Numbered from the stretch's first letter, positions 1 through 7,917 are shown. The stretch is 21,873 nt of DNA from JBEKTY01 sp049515555 (GCA_049515555.1 JBEKTY010000139.1:1-21873); one strand, 5' to 3'. Program-made: numbers and translations. The notes: a model not told the origin generated them from the sequence alone.

Positions 1-1
1 G

Positions 2-190
2 ATGGTCGAGGCAGTGGATCGGCTTTTCGACCAGCTCGACGACGACGAGTTGCGGCAGATTGCCCTGCACAAGCTGGAAGGTTATACGAACGAGGAGATT
101 GCGCGGAAGATCGGTCGCGCAGTGCCTACGGTCGAGCGCCGGTTGAGGCTGATCCGGGAGAGTTGGCAAGGGGAGATCGGCGACGAATGA
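2..190 (+). CDS. ECF-type RNA polymerase sigma factor, C-terminal part (5' end outside window)
   Basis: This is the last 62 residues of a sigma factor that directs RNA polymerase to a regulon of promoters. The visible part is region 4, the helix-turn-helix that reads the -35 element: the segment LRQIALHKLEGYTNEEIA, then a turn and the recognition helix TVERRLRLIRESW. The 'GYTNEEIA..IG....TVERRL' pattern is typical of planctomycete ECF factors (sigma70_ECF family). The gene starts upstream of the window, so the Met at position 2 is probably internal. The stop at 188-190 overlaps a possible small ORF through an ATGA. In planctomycetes such factors often precede a Ser/Thr kinase gene, but none follows here. 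What is seen is region 4; the group assignment is family knowledge. Confidence 0.85.
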   Translation: MVEAVDRLFDQLDDDELRQIALHKLEGYTNEEIARKIGRAVPTVERRLRLIRESWQGEIGDE

Positions 191-303
191 TGGGCTATGA
201 AAGGCACCTGCGCCTCGTGCTAGAGAAACAACACCGCTTGCACGGCGAATCAATAACGACAATACTGCTCACCATGGCTGCCGTCTCGACGACGAAGAAC
301 TAA
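187..303 (+). CDS. Small ORF (38 aa) overlapping the sigma-factor stop, doubtful
   Basis: The ORF starts with ATG ATG GGC, and its first ATG shares ATGA with the sigma-factor stop, the classical arrangement for translational coupling. It stops with TAA at 301-303. The product begins MMGYERHLRLVLEKQHRL and then loses any recognisable character. No domain, signal peptide or membrane segment is visible. It may be the stub of a longer partner gene, for example a kinase or anti-sigma partner, that was lost when the repeat-rich sequence downstream arrived. It may also be chance. The overlap is the only support. Confidence 0.25.
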   Translation: MMGYERHLRLVLEKQHRLHGESITTILLTMAAVSTTKN

Positions 304-968
304 ATAAAATAGTTAGGCCCGACAGCGGCTCCCAGTGCTGCTCCCAGACCACCGACCGGAGGTGGCAATAGCACGACCTCCAATTGGAGCCTGCTTCCGG
401 CGCGACCTCCACTTGGAGCCTTTGCCAGCGCAACCTCCACTTGGAGCTTCTGGAGGCTGCTCCCGGCACGACCTCCAATTGGAGCCTGTTGCCGGCGCGA
501 CCTCCAATTGGAGCTTTCGACCCCCAATAGTGTCGTTTGGTGCCCGCTGGCGCCGGCTGGAACTGCATCCTCTGTAGGCTTCTGGGGCGCGCGCTGGTGC
601 CCGTTCGACCCTCGGACGCCTTTCCAGAGCGTCAAGAGGCCGAAAAGCCCGCCAGGCGCGCGCTGGGGGGCTCTAAAGGGCAATTAGCGGCTACCGCTGT
701 GGTTGGGTGTCGGCGGCCATCGAGAAAGCGCCGGTGCGACTCCTTACTATTGATATTAAGGTTGTGCGCGGCGGCAGGCGGTTTCGGATCGAGCGGTGAA
801 GTGCGCGCCCCCTGAAACCCGTTGGCAGCCACACTTTGATCACAAAAAGAAAATCGTCTCAGCGTTCCCCGACTCGCGACCGGCCTTTCGGCCGTCAGCA
901 TGCTGCCCGAGGCCGTCGAATCGCCAGCAGTCCGGGCCTTAGCATCTAGTCTTGCGGTAGGACGGTCC
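304..968. other. Non-coding stretch between sigma factor and prenyltransferase-like gene
   Basis: Apart from the palindromic array at 371-513 I see no supportable gene. Frames on both strands are short, overlap one another and have no recognisable domain. The part just beyond the stop of the 969-2027 gene has only weak short hairpins (for example CGGCC/GGCCG near 885-898) without a T-run, so I do not call a terminator. Confidence 0.6.
371..513. repeat. Five degenerate tandem repeats centred on palindrome CTCCAATTGGAG
   Basis: Five copies of a 12-bp core, CTCCAATTGGAG or its variant CTCCACTTGGAG, lie at 378-389, 407-418, 435-446, 473-484 and 502-513. Start-to-start spacings are 29, 28, 38 and 29 bp. 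Three cores are perfect palindromes and the two central ones carry one A-to-C change. The linkers resemble CCTGTTGCCGGCGCGA. Short frames through the array give repeating peptides such as SNWRS or APIGG only because the DNA repeats, so I do not call a protein. Confidence 0.85.
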
Positions 969-2027
969 TCAGTACACCTTGTCGGGCTGCATGGCATGGC
1001 CCCAGCCTAGCGTGTGGCCGTCGGGCAGGTCGAACTTCGCGGTCGGCAGGCGCCCGGCCTGGATCAGCGTACCGAACTGGAAGTAGACGGCGTCCATGTC
1101 GGAGTGCCGGCCGGGATAATGGCCGAAGCCGCCGTCCGCATTGCGGCAACCCAGAGCCCAGTCGGCGCCTTTTTGGATCGCGCGCCGTACCGATTCCGAC
1201 TTCCCACCCAATTGTCGCAGGATGAAGACCGCGTCGAAACAGGCGTGTACGTCCCAATCGGGCTCCTTGATGTTCCAAGCCCCGTCCGGCCTCTGGTCGC
1301 GAAGTACGCGCCGGACTATTTGCGTGGCCTTCGGCGTAGGCTGGCCGATCAGGCGGAAGTAGTGAGCCATGTGGAAGGTCGCGGCCACGTGGTCGCCTAG
1401 ATAGCCATCGTCCGTCTGGTTGCGGACTTGCAGGTCGCGCAGGGCTCGGTCGTATTGTTCAGGAAACGGCTTTCCGAGAGCTGCATAGAAAAGCGGGAAG
1501 AAGCTCGTGGTGTACCACGGCAGCTTCTGAAACACCTTGTCGACGAAGAAGCGGTCCATGACCTTGAGAGGATCGATTTTCGGCCGCTCGCCCAGGGCAC
1601 GCAAAGCGACCACGGCCTGGACCGTGCTGTAGAGCACCGACAAACTGGACTTGGGGTCCCAGTTGCCGCCCTGGCTCATAAAGACGCCGTCGGGCTGCTG
1701 ATGCTGGTGGATGAATTCGATCGAACGCTTCGGATGCGGTAGTTGCCAACCCATCGTTTTCGCTAACGTGGCTGCGTAGGTGACTCCCGCTAGGTCGCTG
1801 AGGCTCGTGTCCGAGTATCCCTTGTATTTCGGATCGGGCGAAGGGGCGTAGCCACCATCGGCGCACGCACAACGGCGGACGAAGGCGGAGGTTTCCGCGG
1901 CGAGATTCGCCGAATCGGCAGCAGCCACGGAGGCCCGCTCCGGCGCACCTATCGCCGCCCCGGCCATGCCACAGGCCGCGCCGCAAAGCAGGGCACGGCG
2001 CGAAAGATGCTGGGCTGAAATGCTCAT
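969..2027 (-). CDS. Exported prenyltransferase / squalene-oxidase-repeat protein
   Basis: The 352-residue protein is built from alpha/alpha-barrel repeats of the terpene-cyclase/prenyltransferase class. Repeat signatures are ADGGYAPSPDP (about 56-66), QPDGVF (111-116), QTDDGYLGD (204-212), RPDGAWN (247-252) and NADGGFGHYPG (297-306). The WDVHAC segment (258-263) and HSDMDAVYF (308-316) resemble the Asp/Cys/His metal-ligand neighbourhoods of protein prenyltransferase beta subunits, but I cannot show that a complete zinc site exists. The N-terminus has an SRR-A-LL Tat-like motif (residues 9-14) followed by an Ala/Gly-rich hydrophobic stretch, so it is probably exported by Tat. GGGAG lies about 9 nt before the ATG and supports this start. 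Family membership is solid. The substrate is unknown, and planctomycete members of this type are mostly uncharacterised. Confidence 0.82.
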   Translation of the reverse strand: MSISAQHLSRRALLCGAACGMAGAAIGAPERASVAAADSANLAAETSAFVRRCACADGGYAPSPDPKYKGYSDTSLSDLAGVTYAATLAKTMGWQLPHPKRSIEFIHQHQQPDGVFMSQGGNWDPKSSLSVLYSTVQAVVALRALGERPKIDPLKVMDRFFVDKVFQKLPWYTTSFFPLFYAALGKPFPEQYDRALRDLQVRNQTDDGYLGDHVAATFHMAHYFRLIGQPTPKATQIVRRVLRDQRPDGAWNIKEPDWDVHACFDAVFILRQLGGKSESVRRAIQKGADWALGCRNADGGFGHYPGRHSDMDAVYFQFGTLIQAGRLPTAKFDLPDGHTLGWGHAMQPDKVY

Positions 2028-2106
2028 GAAGGCAATCTCCCTGGTCCAAGAGAATCGCGGGGCGCCGCGATTGTGGAAACAATTCGACAGATCATCGTGA
2101 AGACTC

Positions 2107-2325
2107 CTATGCCGACTTGTGAACAGCGGCCAACACCTTGCAGACTTCCTCTGTGATCATCCTCGCACCTTCATCAATCGGATGCAACTCGTCGGCACAA
2201 TGCGCGTTCCCCAGACGCGAACAAGTGTCGGCCATGGTATGCGCATACGGGCTGAACTTGTATCCTGCCGTCGGTGATGGCACTGGCAACGTTTCAATGT
2301 ATACGCATATCCGGCCTCCAGCCGG
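2107..2325 (-). pseudogene. C-terminal remnant of an SGNH/GDSL hydrolase
   Basis: The frame is open from just after a TAG at 2326-2328 to a TAG at 2107-2109. It reads like the end of an SGNH hydrolase (esterase/acetylesterase class). The segment ADELHPIDEGARMI contains the D-x-x-H block that supplies the catalytic Asp and His, followed by a typical amphipathic final helix (EEVCKVLAAVHKSA). The N-terminal GDS serine block, Gly block and Asn block are absent, and no Shine-Dalgarno sequence precedes a start. It is therefore a 5'-truncated gene and not a functional small protein. It reads in the same direction as the neighbouring prenyltransferase-like gene, 79 bp away. The truncation point lies about 170 bp from the tRNA-Ile gene, in keeping with rearrangement near the tRNA. 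Confidence 0.65.
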
Positions 2326-2449
2326 CTAGCGGGCGTGCCGTTCAAGACCCGTCGATTCACTGGCACTCGTCTGGAAGCCATATCACTCGTCTTTTCTCGC
2401 CAACCTAGCACCAGCATAGCACCAGAGCCTACCCCCACTTTCAGTGCAT

Positions 2450-2488
2450 AAGAAAAGCCATACGCAACTACTTGCTGCGTATGGCTTT
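2450..2488 (-). terminator. Rho-independent terminator of tRNA-Ile
   Basis: A perfect 13-bp stem pairs 2454-2466 with 2476-2488 around a 9-nt loop. Read on the minus strand, the hairpin follows the tRNA 3' end by 6 nt and runs into TTTTCTT. Stem, loop size and U-tract are all canonical. Confidence 0.85.
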
Positions 2489-2494
2489 ACTGAG

Positions 2495-2568
2495 TGGGCG
2501 CACGAAGAGTCGAACTTCGGACCTCGTCCTTATCAGGGACGCGCTCTAACCAACTGAGCTATGCGCCC
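2495..2568 (-). tRNA. tRNA-Ile(GAT)
   Basis: The minus strand folds as a full cloverleaf. The 7-bp acceptor stem is GGGCGCA/TGCGCCC with discriminator A. The D arm is GCTC-AGTTGGTTA-GAGC. The anticodon arm is CGTCC-CTGATAA-GGACG with anticodon GAT. The T arm is CGAAG-TTCGACT-CTTCG. The length is 74 nt and CCA is not encoded. It decodes AUU/AUC isoleucine codons. It stands alone and not in an rRNA spacer, where many bacteria keep this tRNA. Confidence 0.97.
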
Positions 2569-2587
2569 AATGTCACCGCAAGTCACT

Positions 2588-2617
2588 ATACTACCTTAGC
2601 TTACGTTTTCCGGCCAA
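2588..2617 (-). promoter_or_regulatory. Putative promoter of tRNA-Ile
   Basis: On the minus strand TTGGCC (2612-2617) and TAGTAT (2588-2593) are separated by 18 bp. This places the transcription start about 10-15 nt before the tRNA. The match to a housekeeping promoter is moderate. Confidence 0.35.
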
Positions 2618-2648
2618 TCCGGCTTCGGCATAAGCCTTTTGGGTGTCT

Positions 2649-2721
2649 GACGCCCATTTTGACGCCTGACGCCCGCATCTGACGCCCGTTTGACGCCCGT
2701 TTGACGCCCGTTTGACGCCCG
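2649..2721. repeat. GACGCC tandem repeat, 11-bp units
   Basis: There are seven GACGCC cores, at 2649, 2661, 2668, 2681, 2692, 2703 and 2714. The last four are exact copies of GACGCCCGTTT with an 11-bp period (the final unit is partial), and the first three are degenerate, with 12-, 7- and 13-bp steps. It lies just upstream of the tRNA promoter. There is no coding sense in it. Confidence 0.9.
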
Positions 2722-2925
2722 CTACCAGCCCCACCGGGCTCGGAATTCTATCCCGCCTTGAGGCAAATGTTTATTTTAGCAGAATGGGTTGGCTTGCCAA
2801 GTGGCCGCCGCGACGTTGCGCCTAAGTCTTATATTTGCAACGCCTTGGGATGGTGCTCCGCTTTGCCTGACCGAATACAATTGCCTCGACGCCCCACCGT
2901 TTGGCTGGTCGTTCAAGGTCGGAGT

Positions 2926-2964
2926 TTGGTTAGAGCGCGTCACGCCTTGCGACACGCTCCAACC
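2926..2964. repeat. Inverted repeat whose left arm matches the tRNA-Ile D arm
   Basis: The arms 2928-2941 and 2951-2964 pair over 14 positions with two mismatches (both allow G-U pairing in RNA) around a 9-nt loop. Independently, 2926-2941 (TTGGTTAGAGCGCGTC) is a 16-nt exact match to the D-arm/anticodon-stem start of the nearby tRNA-Ile, which lies in the opposite orientation at 2538-2553. No T-run follows, so it is not a standard terminator. Confidence 0.7.
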
Positions 2965-3474
2965 TGGCGGATTCGCACGTGGGTCGTGCAGTGTCAATCG
3001 CCAAGGCAAGGCGCGCGCCAGAACCTGCCAGGAATCCAGTTTGGGACCGGATCAGGTGAACCGGTATCAGGCTCTTGCGTACACTTGAACACATGATCGT
3101 GTCTGTTCAGAAACCTTGGCCGTCGCGGCAGCGCGCCCGGTTGGTCGGGCGGGTCGTCACCTTGGTTGCTGGCAACTCGCCGCCACGCATCCGGCGCAAG
3201 ACCTTGCCCACCGCGGCGCGCGGGAACCTGGCGACTTCGGGCGCGATCAGGCGCTCGTCCGACGGTTTGGATTGCCGCCTAGCGCGTCTCACGCCAGCAT
3301 GGTGGGAACGTCTATTGGCGCGAATTTTGCCTCTTCAGCGCTTGCTCCTCAAGAAACGTGTTGGCAACTTTCGTCGCAAAGGTGCGAATTCCGTCAACCG
3401 GAATTGAGGCGCGAAACTTGGTGCCTTTGTATCTGTTGGTGAACGGCAGCGACCTATTCTTTGCGTCGGACGGG

Positions 3475-3514
3475 TGGACAAGTGTTGCGTCACATAGGCA
3501 GACACACTTGTCCA
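3475..3514. repeat. Perfect 11-bp inverted repeat
   Basis: TGGACAAGTGT (3475-3485) and ACACTTGTCCA (3504-3514) are exact reverse complements separated by 18 nt. The sequence lies in an otherwise empty region and has no T-run. It could be a decayed transposon end, a recombination site or an operator; nothing nearby decides between these. Confidence 0.7.
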
Positions 3515-3822
3515 GCCTCGTGAACTTGGATCAAGATGCGTAAAGACTACATATAACTTCACATTCGCGGAATTCATTCACGGAATGTCAGCCGGGCGGG
3601 TCTGATTTCAGGTTCCCGTCCGTAACACCTTGGCATGGCAACACTTGTGCGCCTCGTTTGGTTTTCCTACGCCTGTGCTCAATGACAATTGACCGGCGGC
3701 ACAGACAGGGGACCAACGGCGACGCAGAATCCCCTAGATTGCCACGGTTTCCCAGCATGTAACCGCTTTGGGATCAGGCGGAGGTGGCCAAGGGTCTGTA
3801 GCCAGCGACGGAGGGTCCGAGG

Positions 3823-4293
3823 CTACCCAGCTTGCTCGTGCTTGAGTAGCTTCACGCTGCCGGCGTCGATCACTACGTTGCCGTCCACTAGTGATATATT
3901 TCCGGCTTCCATGATGGCCGTAGTTGCGGCGGTGACGGAATCGCGGATGGAATCGAGTTGCAGTCGTGCGTAAATCATGGTTGTTTGAGCCTGGGTGTGC
4001 CCAAGCGATTTACCGATAATCGGCAGTGAGGTGCCTCCCATAGCCTGCCAACTGCCGAGACTTCGCCGCAGGTCATGCGGCCGAAGGTGTGATAGGCCGG
4101 CTCGTTTGAGAATCCGCTTCCACGCGGCTTTCGGCTCTGTCAGGTGCCCCGTCCTGCTCCTGGTGGGAAATACCCAAGAGTTGCCCGCTGCGGCCTGGAG
4201 GCGGGCTTTGAGGATCGCCACGGCCGCCGGAACGAGAGGCACCACCACGGGAACCCCGCTCTTGGTTTCGGGTATCTGGAGGCAGGCTGCTTG
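3823..4293 (-). pseudogene. Tyrosine recombinase/integrase, catalytic C-terminal remnant
   Basis: The open frame runs from just after a TGA (4294-4296) to a TAG at 3823. It encodes the second half of a lambda-integrase-type catalytic domain: the beta-strand block IPETKSGVPVVVPLVP, the HDLRRS box (H-x-x-R), the LGHTQAQTT box (second His) and the nucleophile context MIYARL (Tyr). The core-binding N-terminal domain and the first catalytic Arg are missing. The sequence upstream of the TGA does not look like integrase in any frame, so this is a truncation and not a simple frameshift. A GTG at 4246-4248 could start a 141-residue product, but without Arg I it should be inactive. The tail after the Tyr (SVTAATTAIMEAG onward) is ordinary. 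It marks a former integrative element near tRNA-Ile. Confidence 0.8.
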
Positions 4294-4474
4294 TCAGTTA
4301 CTCGAACCGTACAGGCCGTTTCCTTTATCACGCCGGACCAAGTCCGGCTCGCCGAGCGACAGGCCGTACACGTAAGACATCGGCGCGGCGCCGCCCATGC
4401 ACCCACCATCACGTCGCTCGCCGAAAGCCTTCCTGCCGAGCACAGATTATGGGAAACGGTGTTACCTGTGCGCG

Positions 4475-7432
4475 CTACCCTTTGCTCCGCGTCTGACTGG
4501 CAGCGACGTTGGAGTAAGCGGAATTGCCGGAGCTTTGGTTGTACGCCCGCACGCGATAATAGTAGCTCGTATTCGGCGACCCCGTGGTGTCCTGGTAGAT
4601 CCTGCCGTTGGCGCCCACCATGCCGATTTCCATGAACGTCTGGGCGTCGATCGAGCGTTCGATCTTGAAGCCCGCCTGGTTGTTGGAATGAGCGGTCCAA
4701 CTCAAGTTGACCACGCTGCTCGACACCCCCGTCGCAACGAGTCCGGTCGGGGCGGCGAGGCCGGCGGTGTCCGAAAACTTGAACGAATGTATCGCAACTG
4801 CCGGCCAGGGGGCGTCCAGAGGGCTGCAGGTGATATGGAGATCGTGTACGCCGCTCGTGACGCCGCTGACGGTCCCGCTGCCCGTGACGAACTTGTTCCA
4901 GCCGCCGGTATTCTGCGTGACAACGTAGCCGATGATGGGACCCGTGGGCTTGTCCAAACGGAACTCGATGTGATTTCCTGCGTACTTATTTCCAGCGTCT
5001 GTCGAATAGGTGACGTTGACCTTGTCGAGAGACGAGTCGAAATAGACGTTGGAGTACTTCACCCAGTTGTGACTGTCACACCAAAAATCCCACCAATTTG
5101 AGCCGGCGGGATTGCTTGCGGCGCTGTGCGTCCAGGCTGCGATGGCAGTAGCGGCGCTCGTCTCGCTGCTGCGGGCGAAGTTGGAGTACCCCGATTTGTA
5201 TTGCCCGTTGACGGCGCAGATACGGTAGTAGCGGTAGATGGTGGCCGAGTCGGTATAGGAAGCGGTCCCTGCCGGCAAGCTCACGAGGGGCGTGAAGCCG
5301 ATGTCGTCGGCGCTGCCCTCTAGCAAGTAACTGGTTTCGTTGCTGGCGTTGCCCCACCAGGCGAGAGTGACGGCGGAACCGGCGGCCGTGGCCGTCAGGT
5401 GCGTGGGCGTGGCGGGAACGGCGCGGACGTAGGGGTTCGTCGCGGCGCTGGCCCCGGCGGTCCAGGGCTTCGCCCCGTATTCAAAAGCGCCGATGTCCGG
5501 CGCCGAGCCGACGAAGCCGTCCGTGTAGGGGTGAATCACCATGCCCGCGTCCTTCGCCCGCGAGCCGGGCTGCAATTGGAAGTCGAGCGCGGCCGGATCG
5601 GCGAACAGCGGATCCACCTTCTCGTCGAGGTTGTGCGCGGAGGTGTACTTGGTTCCCGGGATGAATGTCCGGTTGCAATAGATATTGTTCTCCAGTACCG
5701 TGCCGGTCCCGTCGCCGCAGGCTTGAAGGCACGCAGTACCGTACACCGTAGCGTACAGCGTATTGTTGCAGACGGTGTTGTTCTGGCTGTCCGCATTGAA
5801 ATAGACCGGGAGCCACACGTCGTACACCAGGTTGTGATCCACCACGTAGTTGGGCGAATTGTTGTCGATGTAGATGCCGACGTCGAGTTTGTCGTAGGAG
5901 GTATGGGTGTTGTGTATGCGGTTGTGGGCGATTCTGGTGCCCGGGTGGCTGCTGTTGAAGGCTTTGCCGTTCTGGTTGTAGGTGTATATGGCGCCGCCGT
6001 CCAGGCTCTGCAACATGGCGTTGTACAGGTCGTTGTGGACGATCAAGCCGGAGCCGAAGTTGCGGATGAGAATCAGGCTGCGGCCGCTGTTGTAGATCGT
6101 GTTGTGGCTGATCGTGTTGTAGGTGGAGGTTGCGTCGTACAAACTCGGGCCTTTGCCGTTGCCTGGCGGGTAGAGAGGGTTGCCGGAGTTGATCCCGGCC
6201 TCGTCCAGGCACATGTAGTCCACGTCGTGGATCAGGTTGTTCGTGACCACGTTCCCGGTGCTAAGCGACGTATTGTTGCCCTCCAGCAGCACGCCGTTGC
6301 CGGCCGAAAAGCCGATTTCGCTGTTCTCCAGGATGATGTGGCTACCCCGGATGATAATGCCGGTGTCTTCCATGTGTGGCGTCCAAAGCCCCTGGGTGCC
6401 TGGTGCCTGCTCGAAGTGGGAGACGTAGAGGGCTTGAATGCTGTTGATCGTGTCGTGCGTCGAGGTGGAACTGGTGTTGATCGAGCAAGAGAAGAAGTGG
6501 ATTCCCTGGATGGTGATGTACGACAGGCCGCTGAGTTCAAAGCCGTAGGTGCGGGCCTTTGCCTCGACCACGTGGTTGCCGGGACTGTCGCCGGTGGGCG
6601 TCCAGAGATAGAGCGTGTTGGTGGTTGCATCGCGGAACCACTCCCCGGCGGCGTCGAGGGCGGCTAACTTGCCGGTTATATAGAACGGATCGCCCGCCGC
6701 CAGGTCGCCGGGACCGCCGGCTTGCGAGATATAGTTGAACGTTACAGACCCCGGCGAGGTGCTGGTCACCGTGCCGGTCTCCACGTAACCTTGTCCCATC
6801 AATTCCAAGTGGATCGTCGCCCCGACCCACTTGCCGTCCTGCTTGCTGTCGGGAAAGCCGTTCAAGGCGCTCGACGTATAGGTGCCGCTGCACGCCTGCA
6901 AGAAGGCGGGAGAAGACGGGACGTGCGTGCCGGTGTCGGCCATGATCCTCGTCGGGTTCGAGACGTCCAGCGAGCTGTTCGGGTAGCGGGCGTGATTCAT
7001 CATCTGCCCGTCGACGAAAACCTGGTCTCCATCCCCATTATTGACCGACCACCTCATCGGCGCCTGGTAAATCGAGCCGCTGTAATTCGTCCAGTTGGTG
7101 ATGGGGTCTGCGCCGTCGATGACGACCTTCTCGTTGTTGTACGGCATGTAGGTGATCGGCGCGCCGCTGGAGCCGCAGTGGGCGGGGGTCACCGTCTCGT
7201 GATACGTCCCGGCACGAATGAAAACCGTGTCGCCGGCCGTGGCGCGCGAGGCCGCCTTCTGGATCGTCTTGAGCGGGCTGGCCTCCGTGCCGGGGTTCTT
7301 GTCGGCCGCCTTCGGGTCGTTGCAGGCAACGAAAATCTGCGCCGCAAAGGCACTCGACGCGGCCAGCACCGCCAGCACGGCCGCACCGGCATGGATCGCT
7401 CGGAAAGGGAAATAGTCGGTAATAGTTCTCAT
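4475..7432 (-). CDS. Secreted right-handed parallel beta-helix protein with FN3-CBM6-FN3 tail
   Basis: The protein has 985 residues. A Sec signal peptide ends near residue 31 (AVLAVLAASSAFAAQ). It is followed by a DUF1565-like opening block (about 37-80, with GTEASPLKTIQKA and GDTVFIRAGTYHE) and an extended Asn-rich parallel beta-helix (about 290-600, with turns such as NNLIHD, HNTIYNSG, HNRIHN and NNTLYA). The helix closes with PDIGAFEYG (645-653). The tail holds FN3 (about 672-760), a CBM6-like jelly roll (about 785-887, with NTGGWNKFVTGSG and GVHDLHI) and a second FN3 (about 893-983). Such proteins typically bind or cleave polysaccharides outside the cytoplasm; no catalytic residues can be assigned. 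The frame extends upstream to 7591, but I chose ATG 7432 because AGGAG precedes it and a signal peptide starts there. No PEP-CTERM or dockerin-type signal is visible. Confidence 0.88.
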   Translation of the reverse strand: MRTITDYFPFRAIHAGAAVLAVLAASSAFAAQIFVACNDPKAADKNPGTEASPLKTIQKAASRATAGDTVFIRAGTYHETVTPAHCGSSGAPITYMPYNNEKVVIDGADPITNWTNYSGSIYQAPMRWSVNNGDGDQVFVDGQMMNHARYPNSSLDVSNPTRIMADTGTHVPSSPAFLQACSGTYTSSALNGFPDSKQDGKWVGATIHLELMGQGYVETGTVTSTSPGSVTFNYISQAGGPGDLAAGDPFYITGKLAALDAAGEWFRDATTNTLYLWTPTGDSPGNHVVEAKARTYGFELSGLSYITIQGIHFFSCSINTSSTSTHDTINSIQALYVSHFEQAPGTQGLWTPHMEDTGIIIRGSHIILENSEIGFSAGNGVLLEGNNTSLSTGNVVTNNLIHDVDYMCLDEAGINSGNPLYPPGNGKGPSLYDATSTYNTISHNTIYNSGRSLILIRNFGSGLIVHNDLYNAMLQSLDGGAIYTYNQNGKAFNSSHPGTRIAHNRIHNTHTSYDKLDVGIYIDNNSPNYVVDHNLVYDVWLPVYFNADSQNNTVCNNTLYATVYGTACLQACGDGTGTVLENNIYCNRTFIPGTKYTSAHNLDEKVDPLFADPAALDFQLQPGSRAKDAGMVIHPYTDGFVGSAPDIGAFEYGAKPWTAGASAATNPYVRAVPATPTHLTATAAGSAVTLAWWGNASNETSYLLEGSADDIGFTPLVSLPAGTASYTDSATIYRYYRICAVNGQYKSGYSNFARSSETSAATAIAAWTHSAASNPAGSNWWDFWCDSHNWVKYSNVYFDSSLDKVNVTYSTDAGNKYAGNHIEFRLDKPTGPIIGYVVTQNTGGWNKFVTGSGTVSGVTSGVHDLHITCSPLDAPWPAVAIHSFKFSDTAGLAAPTGLVATGVSSSVVNLSWTAHSNNQAGFKIERSIDAQTFMEIGMVGANGRIYQDTTGSPNTSYYYRVRAYNQSSGNSAYSNVAASQTRSKG

Positions 7433-7439
7433 GGATCGG

Positions 7440-7444
7440 CTCCT
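7440..7444 (-). promoter_or_regulatory. Ribosome-binding site deciding the start of the beta-helix gene
   Basis: AGGAG on the minus strand lies 7 nt before ATG 7432. It favours this start over the far upstream in-frame start at 7591, which would put 53 non-signal residues before the signal peptide. Confidence 0.7.
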
Positions 7445-7698
7445 GTAGCAGGTGGATGAAAGCGGCTCTTGCAACGCGGAGCCCAAACCATTTAGGAGGG
7501 ATAAGGAGAACGGGGGGTGAACGGTTTCTAGGAGAGCCGGCCCATTATGATCGCCGACCGCGGCGAAAGCAACCGAGTTGAGGCACGCCATGGGAAACTA
7601 CCCGGCAGTCAACAGCCGTCACGAAGGACCCTTCAGCCGGGATTTGCCATCGCCGGTGCCTGCCAACCTAGAAAAAGTCTGGGCACGCTCCTTGCATC

Positions 7699-7727
7699 TT
7701 GACTTCCGGCCTGCTAGACTCTAGGTT
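7699..7727 (+). promoter_or_regulatory. Putative sigma70-type promoter for the DUF1549/DUF1501 cluster
   Basis: TTGACT (7699-7704) and TAGGTT (7722-7727) are separated by exactly 17 bp. A start near 7735 would leave a leader of about 195 nt before ATG 7931. The -35 is good and the -10 weak, so this is only a candidate. Confidence 0.35.
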
Positions 7728-7917
7728 GATTGTTTAGCTTCGCCTTCCCTAATAGTATTCTCGCCGGTGCGGTTGTCCACTGGAGGAGGGGCAGTAGGGA
7801 TCACCAGACAAAGAGGTGACAAGGACAGGGACGAGTCACAAATCCCTGGGGAAAGCGGCGACGAACTGTCACTGGTTTCCCGTCCCCGTATATCGGCGTT
7901 GCATTCACGCCCGGTTT

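Larger units (their letters stand above)
2722..3822. other. Long non-coding or decayed stretch between tRNA-Ile and recombinase remnant
   Basis: About 1.1 kb without a supportable gene. Frames of 60-112 codons exist on both strands, but they overlap one another, lack a plausible ribosome-binding site and show no domain. Two inverted repeats (2928-2964 and 3475-3514) are annotated separately. The stretch most likely consists of eroded accessory DNA. Confidence 0.55.

Noticed and set aside
371..513. CRISPR-like appearance of the 28-38 bp repeats
   Set aside because: The conserved part is only about 12 bp, the intervening sequence is itself similar between units, and there is no cas gene nearby.
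3107..3292. Leftward frame with VGKVLRR resembling the C-terminal lysine motif of acyl-CoA synthetases
   Set aside because: A seven-residue likeness with no surrounding family sequence; probably chance.
2495..4293. tRNA-Ile as the attachment site of the recombinase remnant
   Set aside because: Elements normally integrate at the tRNA 3' end, which faces away from the remnant, and I found no direct repeat of the tRNA 3' part. The spatial link stands but the attachment claim does not.
5399..6667. Long rightward open frame of 422 codons opposite the beta-helix gene
   Set aside because: It is the antisense of a gene with clear domains, rich in Val/Arg/Asp as expected from reversed GC-rich codons, and has no motif of its own.
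7433..7591. Upstream extension of the beta-helix protein to 7591
   Set aside because: It would place 53 residues before a good signal peptide, and AGGAG sits just ahead of the internal ATG at 7432.
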